The notes under the pieces were generated by a model. The model saw only the letters and a list, made by a program, of their open reading frames with translations, did no database searches and had not been told where the DNA came from. A DNA stretch of 30,696 nt, taken from NCBI GenBank assembly GCA_002492465.1, contig DKYT01000023.1, positions 1 to 30,696 of the forward strand, written 5' to 3'. Position numbers and translations under genes: made by a program. This stretch comes from Lachnospiraceae bacterium UBA7093. GTDB taxonomy: Bacteria; Bacillota; Clostridia; Lachnospirales; Lachnospiraceae. How positions within the stretch are numbered: the stretch's first letter is position 1; each line of letters begins with the position of its first letter. Below, in pieces: positions 8,172 to 15,555 of this stretch.

Positions 8172-9146
8172 CTAATTTTGATATCTGATCTGCTCTCCCG
8201 TAATCTGCGGAAATCTTTTAAGATCCGCCTCATCCAGCTTTTCCTTATGCATATCCACCGCCGTAATCTGATGATTCTCATAGGTAGTGTAATAATAAAT
8301 TCCCCGGTCCGCATTGCAGCAGGAGGTATAAATGGTAATCTCATACTTGTCCTCCCCCACCTGACAGCAGCCCCGCTGCTGATCTACAGAACCAAGAATA
8401 TGAAAGAACTGGGCAACGCTCTCCTCCTCGGAATCCCCTGAAAGAGAATTCATTTTCACAAAAGCTGCCCTCACAAACCGGGACTGGGAAGATAGATCTC
8501 CCGGAAGCCCCAAGGCACCCATTCCTCTGCTATAGGTATGCAGGGGCAGCTGATCCGAAAAGCAATTCACGGGATCTTTAGGTGATAAATGCATGTAATT
8601 GTTCAGCTGAAGCATCTGCTCATCAAAAGGCGGGTTATTGGCAAGCACTCCCACGGGATTGTCGTAGATCCGAATGCCCTCCCTGACCGACTCAACCGTA
8701 ATTGCCTCTCTGCAGTCAGCAATGATCCAGTGAAGCTGCGCTGCCGGCAGCTTATCGCTGAAAGTTTTATTGGTCAGATTCACTTTTTCAAGCAGTTCCC
8801 GCGCCTCTTTTACCGTGGCGCACTGTCCCAGTATCCAGGGTATCAGCTCATAGGTGGCGACATTATCCTTCCCCTGAGTTTCTTCCCTGTATACCGCGTT
8901 CCCCACAAAATTCAGCCCGGCAATTCCAAGCCCCTTTTCATTCACTGCATCGTAATACAGCGGGGTATCCTCCGCCATATGCGCCGTACCAATCATGGCA
9001 TAATGCCTCTCCATAACGCCCATTTTATAAAAATGAAAAACATAATTCCGGGGCGTTATCACAATTTCTTCCCCATAAGAAAAGTCATAATCCAGTGTAC
9101 GTCCAAAATAAAAATCTTTTGTTAAATAAGTTGCCGCTGTACACAT
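8172..9146 (-). CDS. bile salt hydrolase / choloylglycine hydrolase family
   Basis: N-terminal nucleophile (Ntn) amidase, 324 aa, predicted to cleave the amide bond of glycine- or taurine-conjugated bile acids in the cytoplasm. ATG 9146 was chosen because AAGGAGA lies just upstream and because it places Cys at position 2, which becomes the catalytic N-terminal nucleophile after Met removal. The other conserved residues of the family are present: Arg16, Asp19, Asn79 (AGLNF), Asn170 (VLANNPPF) and Arg223 (SQSRFVRAAF). The late YTSC and GIYYYTTYENHQI stretches match clostridial bile salt hydrolases I know. Penicillin V acylase activity is the family alternative; the Asn and loop context favour bile salts. 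It is the last gene of a probable operon, 32 bp after the polyferredoxin. Confidence 0.92.
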   Translation of the reverse strand: MCTAATYLTKDFYFGRTLDYDFSYGEEIVITPRNYVFHFYKMGVMERHYAMIGTAHMAEDTPLYYDAVNEKGLGIAGLNFVGNAVYREETQGKDNVATYELIPWILGQCATVKEARELLEKVNLTNKTFSDKLPAAQLHWIIADCREAITVESVREGIRIYDNPVGVLANNPPFDEQMLQLNNYMHLSPKDPVNCFSDQLPLHTYSRGMGALGLPGDLSSQSRFVRAAFVKMNSLSGDSEEESVAQFFHILGSVDQQRGCCQVGEDKYEITIYTSCCNADRGIYYYTTYENHQITAVDMHKEKLDEADLKRFPQITGEQIRYQN

Positions 9147-9178
9147 ATTTTCTCTCCTTCCGCCGCATAAGCGGCATT

Positions 9179-10057
9179 TCAATTTTCGATCTTTTTCCTC
9201 CCGCTGGCTTGTGTTTCTTCTGCCTTAGCCCCTGTCCTGCAAAAGTACAGGCACTCCATCGGGCAGACCTCCGCACATTTGCCGCATCGAATGCATTCCG
9301 GCGAACGGGAAATTTCCTTCCTTGAAAGCCCCACCGGGCATGCCTCTTCGCAAGCCCCACAGGAAATACACTTGTCCTTCTCCCAGTTCACCTGCACAAG
9401 GCTGAAACGATTAAACCAGCCATAAATGGCTCCTAATGGACAAAGATACTGGCAAAATGGGCGAAAAACCTTTACGGATAATCCTAAAAGTAACAACAGT
9501 ATTCCCAATTTCCAATAAAACAACCCGCCAATCTGATCCCGCAGCTGCCCGCTTGTCCCCAAAAGGGGCAGCGCGCCAAACAAGGTGCCGGAAGGACAAA
9601 GATATTTGCAAAATGCCGGTACTTTTGCCAACCCCCCAAGCAAAAAGATGGAGCCTGCAAACACCAGCACAACCAGAACCACATATTTTCCGTATTTCAA
9701 AATCCTGTGGAAAGGCAGCCTTTTCCTTTTCCTGAAAACCGGTATCTTGTATAGGAGATCCTGTACCAGACCAAAAGGACACAGCCAGCCGCACACAAAT
9801 CTCCCCAGAAGGCTGCCAAAAAGGAAAAAAACGCCCAGCACGCCAAAAGGAATCTCAAAGCCCTTCTGGTTTAACAGTGCCTGAAGCGCCCCCATAGGAC
9901 AGGAAGCAACCGCTCCGGGACAGGAATAGCAGTTCAGCCCCGGCACGCAGGCATACTTTAACTGTCCCTGATAAATCTTTCCGCCCAGGAAACCGTATGC
10001 ATAGCCATTGGTAAGGATGGTAAAAAGAAGTTGTACCGTCAGTCTTATCTTTTTCAT
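9179..10057 (-). CDS. NapH-like membrane polyferredoxin (4Fe-4S)
   Basis: 292 aa. N-terminal membrane segment; a Cys cluster CVPGLNCYSCPG followed by SCPMGAL (Cys37, 43, 46, 53); several further membrane helices; three CxxxCP motifs of the NapH/CcoG-like family (FVCGWLCPFG, FCKYLCPSG, FCQYLCPLG); then two C-terminal ferredoxin motifs, CISCGACEEACPVG and CIRCGKCAEVCPM. Such proteins pass electrons between cytoplasmic donors and extracytoplasmic redox partners. I place the start at ATG 10057, four bases after the stop of the 50-aa CXXC gene, with GGGTGAGG upstream; an ATG at 10075 would add six residues and overlap that gene. Donor and acceptor cannot be read from the sequence. Confidence 0.88.
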   Translation of the reverse strand: MKKIRLTVQLLFTILTNGYAYGFLGGKIYQGQLKYACVPGLNCYSCPGAVASCPMGALQALLNQKGFEIPFGVLGVFFLFGSLLGRFVCGWLCPFGLVQDLLYKIPVFRKRKRLPFHRILKYGKYVVLVVLVFAGSIFLLGGLAKVPAFCKYLCPSGTLFGALPLLGTSGQLRDQIGGLFYWKLGILLLLLGLSVKVFRPFCQYLCPLGAIYGWFNRFSLVQVNWEKDKCISCGACEEACPVGLSRKEISRSPECIRCGKCAEVCPMECLYFCRTGAKAEETQASGRKKIEN

Positions 10058-10061
10058 GCCC

Positions 10062-10214
10062 TCACCCAATTCCAATACATTCCAGGCAGACCATGACCGC
10101 TTTTCTCCAGATTACGGTAAACTGTCCTCCGGTTATGCCTATGGCAAGAAACAGCATTCCTGCAAGCACGCCCCAAATCCATCCCTGCCGCCTAATTTTC
10201 TTCCAGAAGCTCAT
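10062..10214 (-). CDS. 50-aa membrane CXXC protein (CD1871A-like)
   Basis: A short gene easily missed. Start ATG 10214 is preceded by AGGAAAAGGTCA, inside the end of the TlpA-like gene (23-bp overlap); it stops at 10062. The protein has a basic N-terminus (MSFWKKIRRQ), one transmembrane helix (about 11-29) and a C-terminal tail ending VCLECIGIG. By the positive-inside rule the CLEC pair (Cys43, Cys46) faces outside, where the TlpA lipoprotein also lies. I recognise the ending and the neighbourhood from the small clostridial proteins annotated 'CD1871A family CXXC motif-containing'. Its exact role is not established; a thiol carrier between polyferredoxin and thioredoxin is my inference. Confidence 0.85.
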   Translation of the reverse strand: MSFWKKIRRQGWIWGVLAGMLFLAIGITGGQFTVIWRKAVMVCLECIGIG

Positions 10215-10794
10215 TGACCTTTTCCTCCCACGCCTCTTTCTCCATAGCGCCTACCACCATATCCAAAATCTCGCCCTTTTCGTTCACAAAGAAAGTAGTA
10301 GGTACAGCCGACACATTCTGCAGAAGCCCAAAGTACAACGACTCATTGAGCAGCAGGTGGGGATACGCCGCGCCTGTCTGGGAAATCAAAGCCGCCGCCT
10401 GCTCTGTCGTCTCCTGGTCAGCCCCTTCCATTACATCGCTGATAATGCCAATCAATTGAAACTCGTCCGAATCATATTCCCCGGCAAGCTCTCCCAGCCC
10501 CGGCATCTCGCTGAGACAGGGATTGCAGTATGTCGCCCATACGTTTACCATGGTCAGCCTGGACTCCGAAAAAACAGCGGACGTAACCGTATTTCCTTCT
10601 ATATCCTTTGCCTCAAATTCGATTCCCGGTACAGAAGCATCCTGCTCCTTGGGAACATCCTGTTGTCCGGAGATTTCAGCATCCTCTGCCTGTTGTCCGG
10701 ATGCTGAAGGCGTCCTGTCATCAGCTTTGGCACAGCCGCTCAACAAGACGGTTAATAAAATGCATAGTAAAATTTTAAATCGAAATTTGTCCAT
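10192..10794 (-). CDS. TlpA-like thioredoxin-fold lipoprotein
   Basis: 200 aa. Lipoprotein signal with lipobox LLSGC (Cys21), an acidic Gln/Asp-rich linker (about 22-50), then a TlpA/ResA-type thioredoxin domain with the active site WATYCNPC (Cys90-Cys93) and the cis-Pro region SAVPTTFF. It should sit on the outer face of the membrane as a thiol-disulfide oxidoreductase. GAGGAT lies upstream of ATG 10794. It follows the acyltransferase by 18 bp and overlaps the 50-aa CXXC gene, so it is probably co-transcribed with both. Domain assignment is firm; its substrate is unknown. Confidence 0.92.
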   Translation of the reverse strand: MDKFRFKILLCILLTVLLSGCAKADDRTPSASGQQAEDAEISGQQDVPKEQDASVPGIEFEAKDIEGNTVTSAVFSESRLTMVNVWATYCNPCLSEMPGLGELAGEYDSDEFQLIGIISDVMEGADQETTEQAAALISQTGAAYPHLLLNESLYFGLLQNVSAVPTTFFVNEKGEILDMVVGAMEKEAWEEKVNELLEEN

Positions 10795-10812
10795 AAAATC
10801 CTATCCTCTCTT

Positions 10813-11904
10813 TTAATACCCTTTATTTTCCACACAGGAAGTTAATTTCCGCAGCGATGCGCTTTTCCATAATTGCTTCATGATAAAATTAATCATATAA
10901 GAGCATGTAATTGAAAGCCCAAACATAAACATAAGTACAAAAACAGGATATTTCACTATAAAAACCAAGTCCTTAAAAATAAACAAATAAAAGAACATGT
11001 GAATCAGCCAGATATTTGTAGAATGCTCTCCCAAAAACAGAAAAAACTTTTCTACAGGCTCCGGCTTCTTCCAAAGGTGAAAACATATAAAATAGAAAAT
11101 GGCAAAGAAATACACTAAACCCGATATTTCAATTACACAAATCGCTAAAGTCACCACCATAACAACAATGAAAAGGGAAAAATTGCTTTTATCTCCGGTT
11201 ACCTTATCCCACCATTTTCTTATTCTGGATATAATCTTTTCTTTTGCAAGCAACATTCCTACAACATAAAAAAATAATACATACCACAAATCCGACAGTT
11301 TTCTGACCAGGAATCCTTTCCAATAGTATTCCTCTGGACTTGTATTAAACAATCTCATAACTTTACAAACATAATATGCGCAAAATATCATTGCAAACGT
11401 TATGAAAAGAATGCGGCTGTCCACCTTTTTTACCAATTTTAAAAACAGCGGGGATAGCAGGATAAATACCATATAAGTTGAAGCAAACCACCAAGCACCA
11501 TTGTACGTATGCTCCAGCAAAAAGAAATTCCCCAAAAACCTGTAAATATTACCTGGTATCTCCCCATATTGATCAAAAAACAAACCGACAATCGTGAAAA
11601 TAATACATATTATCCAAAAATGAATTAAAAATTTGAATAACCGAAAATATGTTTTCTTCAGATATTCTTTTAACTCCATATGATTAAATTGCAGAAACAG
11701 CGCATATCCGGTACAAAAGCAGTAAATAGGTAAACAAATCCCACCCAGAAATCCCAGATAATAGATCAAAGGCACATCCTGGTTTATCCAGATCATCGGG
11801 CTCCCATGAACTTCCGCTCCCTTCTGTACATACAAATGATGCATTATCAATCCCAAAATGGCAAGCCCTTTTGCCATACGTGTATCATTTTTTCCTAGCT
11901 CCAC
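10813..11904 (-). CDS. acyltransferase family 3 membrane protein
   Basis: 363 aa integral membrane protein of the acyltransferase-3 family, which O-acylates surface sugars or other envelope molecules. The N-terminal RMAKGLAILGLIMHHLY motif carries the family's Arg and catalytic-type His. About ten hydrophobic segments follow. It starts with GTG 11904, not ATG, with a strong GGGAGGA seven to eight bases upstream. It is the likely first gene of the transcript running through TlpA, the CXXC protein, polyferredoxin and BSH; the gap to TlpA is 18 bp. The acceptor molecule cannot be predicted. Confidence 0.85.
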   Translation of the reverse strand: MELGKNDTRMAKGLAILGLIMHHLYVQKGAEVHGSPMIWINQDVPLIYYLGFLGGICLPIYCFCTGYALFLQFNHMELKEYLKKTYFRLFKFLIHFWIICIIFTIVGLFFDQYGEIPGNIYRFLGNFFLLEHTYNGAWWFASTYMVFILLSPLFLKLVKKVDSRILFITFAMIFCAYYVCKVMRLFNTSPEEYYWKGFLVRKLSDLWYVLFFYVVGMLLAKEKIISRIRKWWDKVTGDKSNFSLFIVVMVVTLAICVIEISGLVYFFAIFYFICFHLWKKPEPVEKFFLFLGEHSTNIWLIHMFFYLFIFKDLVFIVKYPVFVLMFMFGLSITCSYMINFIMKQLWKSASLRKLTSCVENKGY

Positions 11905-12053
11905 AACAGATCCTCCCTACGCTACACCAGTATATTTCCATGCTTTTCTATAATATATAATATATGAGATTGTATGTATCCATGCCTTCTCCTGCACCGC
12001 AGGAAAAGCAACTCGCGTCATCGATAAACGCAGGCTTGTATAATCCAAGCGAT
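11905..12053. other. intergenic region before the acyltransferase
   Basis: Holds a short perfect hairpin, TCCTGC-acc-GCAGGA (11990-12004), without a following T-run, and an AT-rich stretch (about 11950-11975) with several TATAAT-like hexamers that could serve the acyltransferase operon. I could not settle on one promoter. Confidence 0.4.
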
Positions 12054-12581
12054 CTAAGGGTTATCCATATCCTTATGAAAAGATCGTTTTGAAGGAAATT
12101 CTTCAAACGGTATAAACAGAAGTATAATAAGCACTGTACCTGCTATCCAATATATTTTTCCCAAAATACCCAGACCCTTGCTTTCCTCATATTCGCCAAA
12201 TTGGGCATGACTGTCCGACACAAAATAGCTAAAATGAAATATATTTTTTTCCCTGCTAAACCGTCCGTCTTCATCATGGTCTACTAACCAATTTTCAAAT
12301 TTATCTGCAGATTTTTCAGGGACTGTCACGTACACATAGACATAGGCATCTCCCAATTGCTGTTCCACGTACACCTGGGACACCTGCGCGCCATAGGGCA
12401 GGTGTCCGTACATAGGATCTGTTTCCTGAAGCTCCTGGTATACTTTCTCCGTAATTTCCTTCACCTTTACCCTTCTCTCACCACTGAGCAACAGTATAAA
12501 ATAGAATGGAAATATTCCAAGCACAACTAGGATCAATAAAAATATCCTTACAATTTTTCGTATGATTCTTTTCCGTTCCAT
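12054..12581 (-). CDS. membrane protein of unknown function
   Basis: 175 aa, not recognised. Basic N-terminus (MERKRIIRK), a TM helix (about 11-31), an extracytoplasmic domain of about 100 residues with alternating Val/Tyr strands (VYVYVTVPEKS), a second TM helix near 145-163, and a basic tail. ATG 12581 overlaps the upstream gene by 34 bp, suggesting coupling; a TTG at 12602 is an alternative start. It belongs with the DUF3298-type gene to a two-gene operon divergent from blaI. Confidence 0.75.
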   Translation of the reverse strand: MERKRIIRKIVRIFLLILVVLGIFPFYFILLLSGERRVKVKEITEKVYQELQETDPMYGHLPYGAQVSQVYVEQQLGDAYVYVYVTVPEKSADKFENWLVDHDEDGRFSREKNIFHFSYFVSDSHAQFGEYEESKGLGILGKIYWIAGTVLIILLFIPFEEFPSKRSFHKDMDNP

Positions 12582-13219
12582 ATAAATACCACATCTTCCC
12601 AAAATCCCGGTACGCGATAGAAGAATACAATTGTAGAATCCGTCAGATAAAAATCTATATCATCCCATGTTCCAGTCACATCCAATCCCATTCTATCGCT
12701 GATTTCCGTTAAAATTTCCCCGTCGCTTTTTTCCAAAAACTGTGAAGCCAAAACTTCTTTTCCTGTTTTGCAATCGATGGTAATACCGTCAAATCTTGAA
12801 TACGGATGCGCACCTCCCATATAGGAAACATCATTATACAAAATACTCACATAATCTTCTCCCACATAGGTAATAGATAAAATGCGCCAATATTCAAAGG
12901 GCGTATTTAAGGACTCCTTATCACCTTCATATGCTTCCGCCACCTCCCTGTAGCTATCCTCATACCCGTCATAGATATGCTGCAAGGTTTGGTTGAGGGA
13001 AACGGCATTTGGAAACCCATCATTGAAAAAGAACTTTTCCATCTCATAATAATAGAATGGCTCTCCCGTTCCTTCCTCAAAAAATTCCTGCCGGCTTTCC
13101 TGTACCGTCCCATACTCCTCTATGTCGTACACAATTTCCGGTTCGCTTTCCTCAGGAATCGCAACCGCCAACACCGCCCCTATTATACCTGACACTATTT
13201 TTATCAATCTCTTTGTCAA
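12548..13219 (-). CDS. secreted RsiV/PdaC-type (DUF3298-like) protein
   Basis: 223 aa with a hydrophobic N-terminus (about 5-21; export signal or anchor) and an extracytoplasmic domain. The segment NDVSYMGGAHPYSRF followed by TIDCKTGKEV is typical of the DUF3298 domain found at the C-terminus of the anti-sigma factor RsiV and the deacetylase PdaC. In RsiV this domain binds lysozyme; whether this one binds anything is unknown. No anti-sigma or deacetylase domain is present. It starts with TTG 13219, with AGAGGAAAG upstream. A good promoter shares a palindrome with the blaI promoter. Confidence 0.75.
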   Translation of the reverse strand: MTKRLIKIVSGIIGAVLAVAIPEESEPEIVYDIEEYGTVQESRQEFFEEGTGEPFYYYEMEKFFFNDGFPNAVSLNQTLQHIYDGYEDSYREVAEAYEGDKESLNTPFEYWRILSITYVGEDYVSILYNDVSYMGGAHPYSRFDGITIDCKTGKEVLASQFLEKSDGEILTEISDRMGLDVTGTWDDIDFYLTDSTIVFFYRVPGFWEDVVFIWNGKESYEKL

Positions 13220-13261
13220 ATCTACTTTCCTCTTCTTATGTCCTCGTATATAACCATTTAA

Positions 13262-13290
13262 ATTCTACCTCCACCTCTGCTCCCAGTCAA
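13262..13290 (-). promoter_or_regulatory. promoter of the DUF3298-type operon
   Basis: On the minus strand TTGACT (13285-13290), 17 bp and TAGAAT (13262-13267). The -35 elements of this promoter and of the blaI promoter form one perfect palindrome, GTCAATT-G-AATTGAC (13286-13300). Confidence 0.7.
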
Positions 13291-13295
13291 TTGAA

Positions 13296-13324
13296 TTGAC
13301 AATTTCTCTTTTTTACTCTATAAT
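13296..13324 (+). promoter_or_regulatory. consensus promoter of blaI-blaR1
   Basis: TTGACA (13296-13301), exactly 17 bp, TATAAT (13319-13324): both hexamers are perfect. The BlaI-type operator starts 2 bp downstream, in the expected transcription start region. Confidence 0.85.
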
Positions 13325-13325
13325 T

Positions 13326-13341
13326 TACTACAGTTGTAAGA
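13326..13341. promoter_or_regulatory. BlaI/MecI-type operator at the blaI promoter
   Basis: TACTACAGTTGTAAGA resembles the known BlaI/MecI operator TACTACA-NN-TGTAGTA: the left half-site is perfect and the right half imperfect. Position at the start of transcription implies repression by BlaI until BlaR1 is triggered. Confidence 0.75.
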
Positions 13342-13357
13342 TATGGGAGGGTTTGCC

Positions 13358-13756
13358 ATGAAAGCATTGCCGCAAATTTCAGAAGCAGAATTTGAAGTAA
13401 TGAAAATCATATGGAAGTATGCACCAATCAGTACCAACGACATAACCGAAAAATTAACCCAGACCACCTCCTGGAGTCCTAAGACCATACAGACCCTGAT
13501 CAAGCGTCTCGTAACCAAAGGCGTTCTTTCCTATGAAAAACAGAGCAGGGTATTCGTTTACACCCCTTTAATTGCAGAAAAAGAATATATCGGGCAGAAA
13601 AGCCGTTCCTTTCTTGCCCGTTATTATGACGGGGATATTACCGCCATGCTTTCCTCTTACCTCGAGGACGATACGCTTTCTAAATCAGAAATAGATACTT
13701 TACGCTCACTTCTTCGCAAAGGAACGAAAAGCAGGGGGGATTCACAAGATGGCTGA
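13358..13756 (+). CDS. blaI: BlaI/MecI family transcriptional repressor
   Basis: 132 aa winged-helix repressor. The N-terminal ISEAEFEVMKIIW, the recognition region TTSWSPKTIQTLIKRLVTKG and RVFVYTPLI are characteristic; the C-terminal helices (about 75-125) should form the dimerisation part cleaved when the sensor is activated. ATG 13358 has GGGAGG seven bases upstream; the earlier ATG 13343 lies before that site. The gene overlaps blaR1 by 8 bp. By analogy it would bind the operators at 13326-13341 and 17825-17840. Confidence 0.92.
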   Translation: MKALPQISEAEFEVMKIIWKYAPISTNDITEKLTQTTSWSPKTIQTLIKRLVTKGVLSYEKQSRVFVYTPLIAEKEYIGQKSRSFLARYYDGDITAMLSSYLEDDTLSKSEIDTLRSLLRKGTKSRGDSQDG

Positions 13757-15554
13757 CTTTGGTATAGATTTTTTCCTCCGTAATATTCTAATTTGCGTCA
13801 TCATAAGCATATTCCTTATAACCAAACGAATATTTCAAAAATTTCTCACCAGCCGAATGCAATTCAATTTATGGCTTCCATTGCTTGGGCTTCTTGCCGT
13901 TCCTTTCCTCCCTTTCCGTCCAGTGGACTTTTTTCAAATTCTCCTGTGGTTTAACACACTAAAATATAACCTGTCGTCAAACCTCGAACCTGCTGCCAAA
14001 CCCACCCAAAACGCGGGCATTTCCGATGCACTGAGATATATGGACGATTTTACCCTTTCCGCCGGAAGCAAACCGTTGTCTGTCCTCGGACTTACCTTGT
14101 GCGCCATATGGCTGTTGGGCATTCTGGCAATGCTTTTACTTCTGGCAAAATCACAAGCCCGTTTAAATGCCCTAAAGAAATCTGCCCTTCCCCTGCAAAG
14201 TGAAGCTGTCCGCATATTATATCATAACTGTTTAGGAGAACTGCATATCAAAAGAACGCTTCCCATTTACAGCACCGCCTTTTTAAAGTCCCCCATTATT
14301 GTGGGATTTTTTAAGCCGTCTATTTATCTTCCAATCCATCTGATATCGGACTATGATGCCGTGGGTATGCGGTATATGCTATTACACGAACTGCAGCATT
14401 ACAAACACAGGGATCCCCTTGTAAGCTGTCTTATGAACTTTATCGGTATCCTTTATTGGTTTAACCCTCTGGTATGGTTTGCCTTAAAAGAAATGCGAAG
14501 CGACAGGGAAATAGCCTGTGACACTGCTGTTCTGAGGTATTTAGAGGAAAGAGACTATGAAAGTTATGGCAACACCCTTATCAGTCTTGCGGAAAAAGTT
14601 TCCCTTTCCCCATTCCCTTTCGCCTCAGGAATTGGCGGAAGCATGAAACAACTACAAAGGCGAATCCTTCACATTTCCTCTTATGAAAAGCCTTCTGTGG
14701 TCAAAAGGGTAAAAGGCATTGCCGCCTTTTGCATCATTGCCGCTATTCTTTTTGGCTTTGCCCCTATGCTGCCTACCTATGCCCTGGAGCAAAAACATTA
14801 TAAGTGGCAGGTATCCCCTGAAAAAGTTTCCACCATCGACTTGTCCTCATACTTTCATGAATATAAGGGCAGTTTCGTCCTGTATCGCCTGGAAGAAGAT
14901 ACATGGCAGATTTACAACCTGGATTATGCCACTCTCAGATCCGCTCCAAATTCTACCTATAAAATCTATGATGCGCTCTTCGGATTGGAGGAGGGCGTTA
15001 TTACCCCTGCCCATTCTTCTATGACATGGGACGGAACTGTCTATCCTTTCAAGACATGGAACGCCGACCAGGATCTATATTCCGCTATGAAGTCCTCCGT
15101 CAACTGGTACTTTCAGGAAGTAGACGCACAGCTTGGCATGACCGCTGTCCGGAACTATATTCACAGAATCGGATACGGAAACGAAAGCGTAACTTCCGAT
15201 CTCTCCTCCTACTGGATGGAATCCTCCCTGAAAATATCTACGATAGAGCAAGTAGCGCTTTTAACAGACCTTTACCGCAATCGCTTTGGCTTTGCTCCGG
15301 AAAATCTGAATTTGGTGAAAGATTCCATCTGTATTTTCTCCTCTGAAAATCAAAGTCTCTACGGTAAAACCGGAACCGGACGCATAAACGGTCAAGATAA
15401 GAACGGCTGGTTTGTAGGTTTCCTTGAAACCAATGACGACATCTGTTTCTTTGCCACTCATATTCAGGGCGACGCCAATGCCGCCGGAAGCAATGCAGCG
15501 GAAATAACCGCAGCCATCCTGTCCGATATGGGAATCCTTCTTTCAGGCAGTTGA
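13749..15554 (+). CDS. blaR1: BlaR1-like beta-lactam sensor (M56 protease plus penicillin-binding domain)
   Basis: 601 aa, about the size of staphylococcal BlaR1. The N-terminal membrane region includes an M56 zinc protease with HELQH (213-217) and a downstream REIACD Glu (254). A further TM helix (about 323-343) leads to an extracellular class-D-beta-lactamase-like sensor with STYK (402-405), SVN (450-452) and KTG (540-542). In the known family, acylation of the Ser by a beta-lactam activates the protease, which leads to loss of BlaI. All signature residues are intact, so it looks functional. Its stop is one base from the stop of the convergent lipoprotein gene. Confidence 0.93.
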   Translation: MADFGIDFFLRNILICVIISIFLITKRIFQKFLTSRMQFNLWLPLLGLLAVPFLPFRPVDFFQILLWFNTLKYNLSSNLEPAAKPTQNAGISDALRYMDDFTLSAGSKPLSVLGLTLCAIWLLGILAMLLLLAKSQARLNALKKSALPLQSEAVRILYHNCLGELHIKRTLPIYSTAFLKSPIIVGFFKPSIYLPIHLISDYDAVGMRYMLLHELQHYKHRDPLVSCLMNFIGILYWFNPLVWFALKEMRSDREIACDTAVLRYLEERDYESYGNTLISLAEKVSLSPFPFASGIGGSMKQLQRRILHISSYEKPSVVKRVKGIAAFCIIAAILFGFAPMLPTYALEQKHYKWQVSPEKVSTIDLSSYFHEYKGSFVLYRLEEDTWQIYNLDYATLRSAPNSTYKIYDALFGLEEGVITPAHSSMTWDGTVYPFKTWNADQDLYSAMKSSVNWYFQEVDAQLGMTAVRNYIHRIGYGNESVTSDLSSYWMESSLKISTIEQVALLTDLYRNRFGFAPENLNLVKDSICIFSSENQSLYGKTGTGRINGQDKNGWFVGFLETNDDICFFATHIQGDANAAGSNAAEITAAILSDMGILLSGS

Positions 15555-15555
15555 C

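Noticed and set aside
8589..9125. Plus-strand open frame of 178 codons opposite BSH
   Set aside because: Antisense to a gene with all catalytic residues; composition is that of a mirrored coding strand.
10093..10707. Plus-strand open frame of 204 codons opposite the TlpA-like gene
   Set aside because: Antisense to the TlpA and 50-aa CXXC genes; no domain or signal.
11990..12004. TCCTGC-acc-GCAGGA hairpin as a terminator
   Set aside because: No T-run on either strand; kept only as a note in the intergenic entry.
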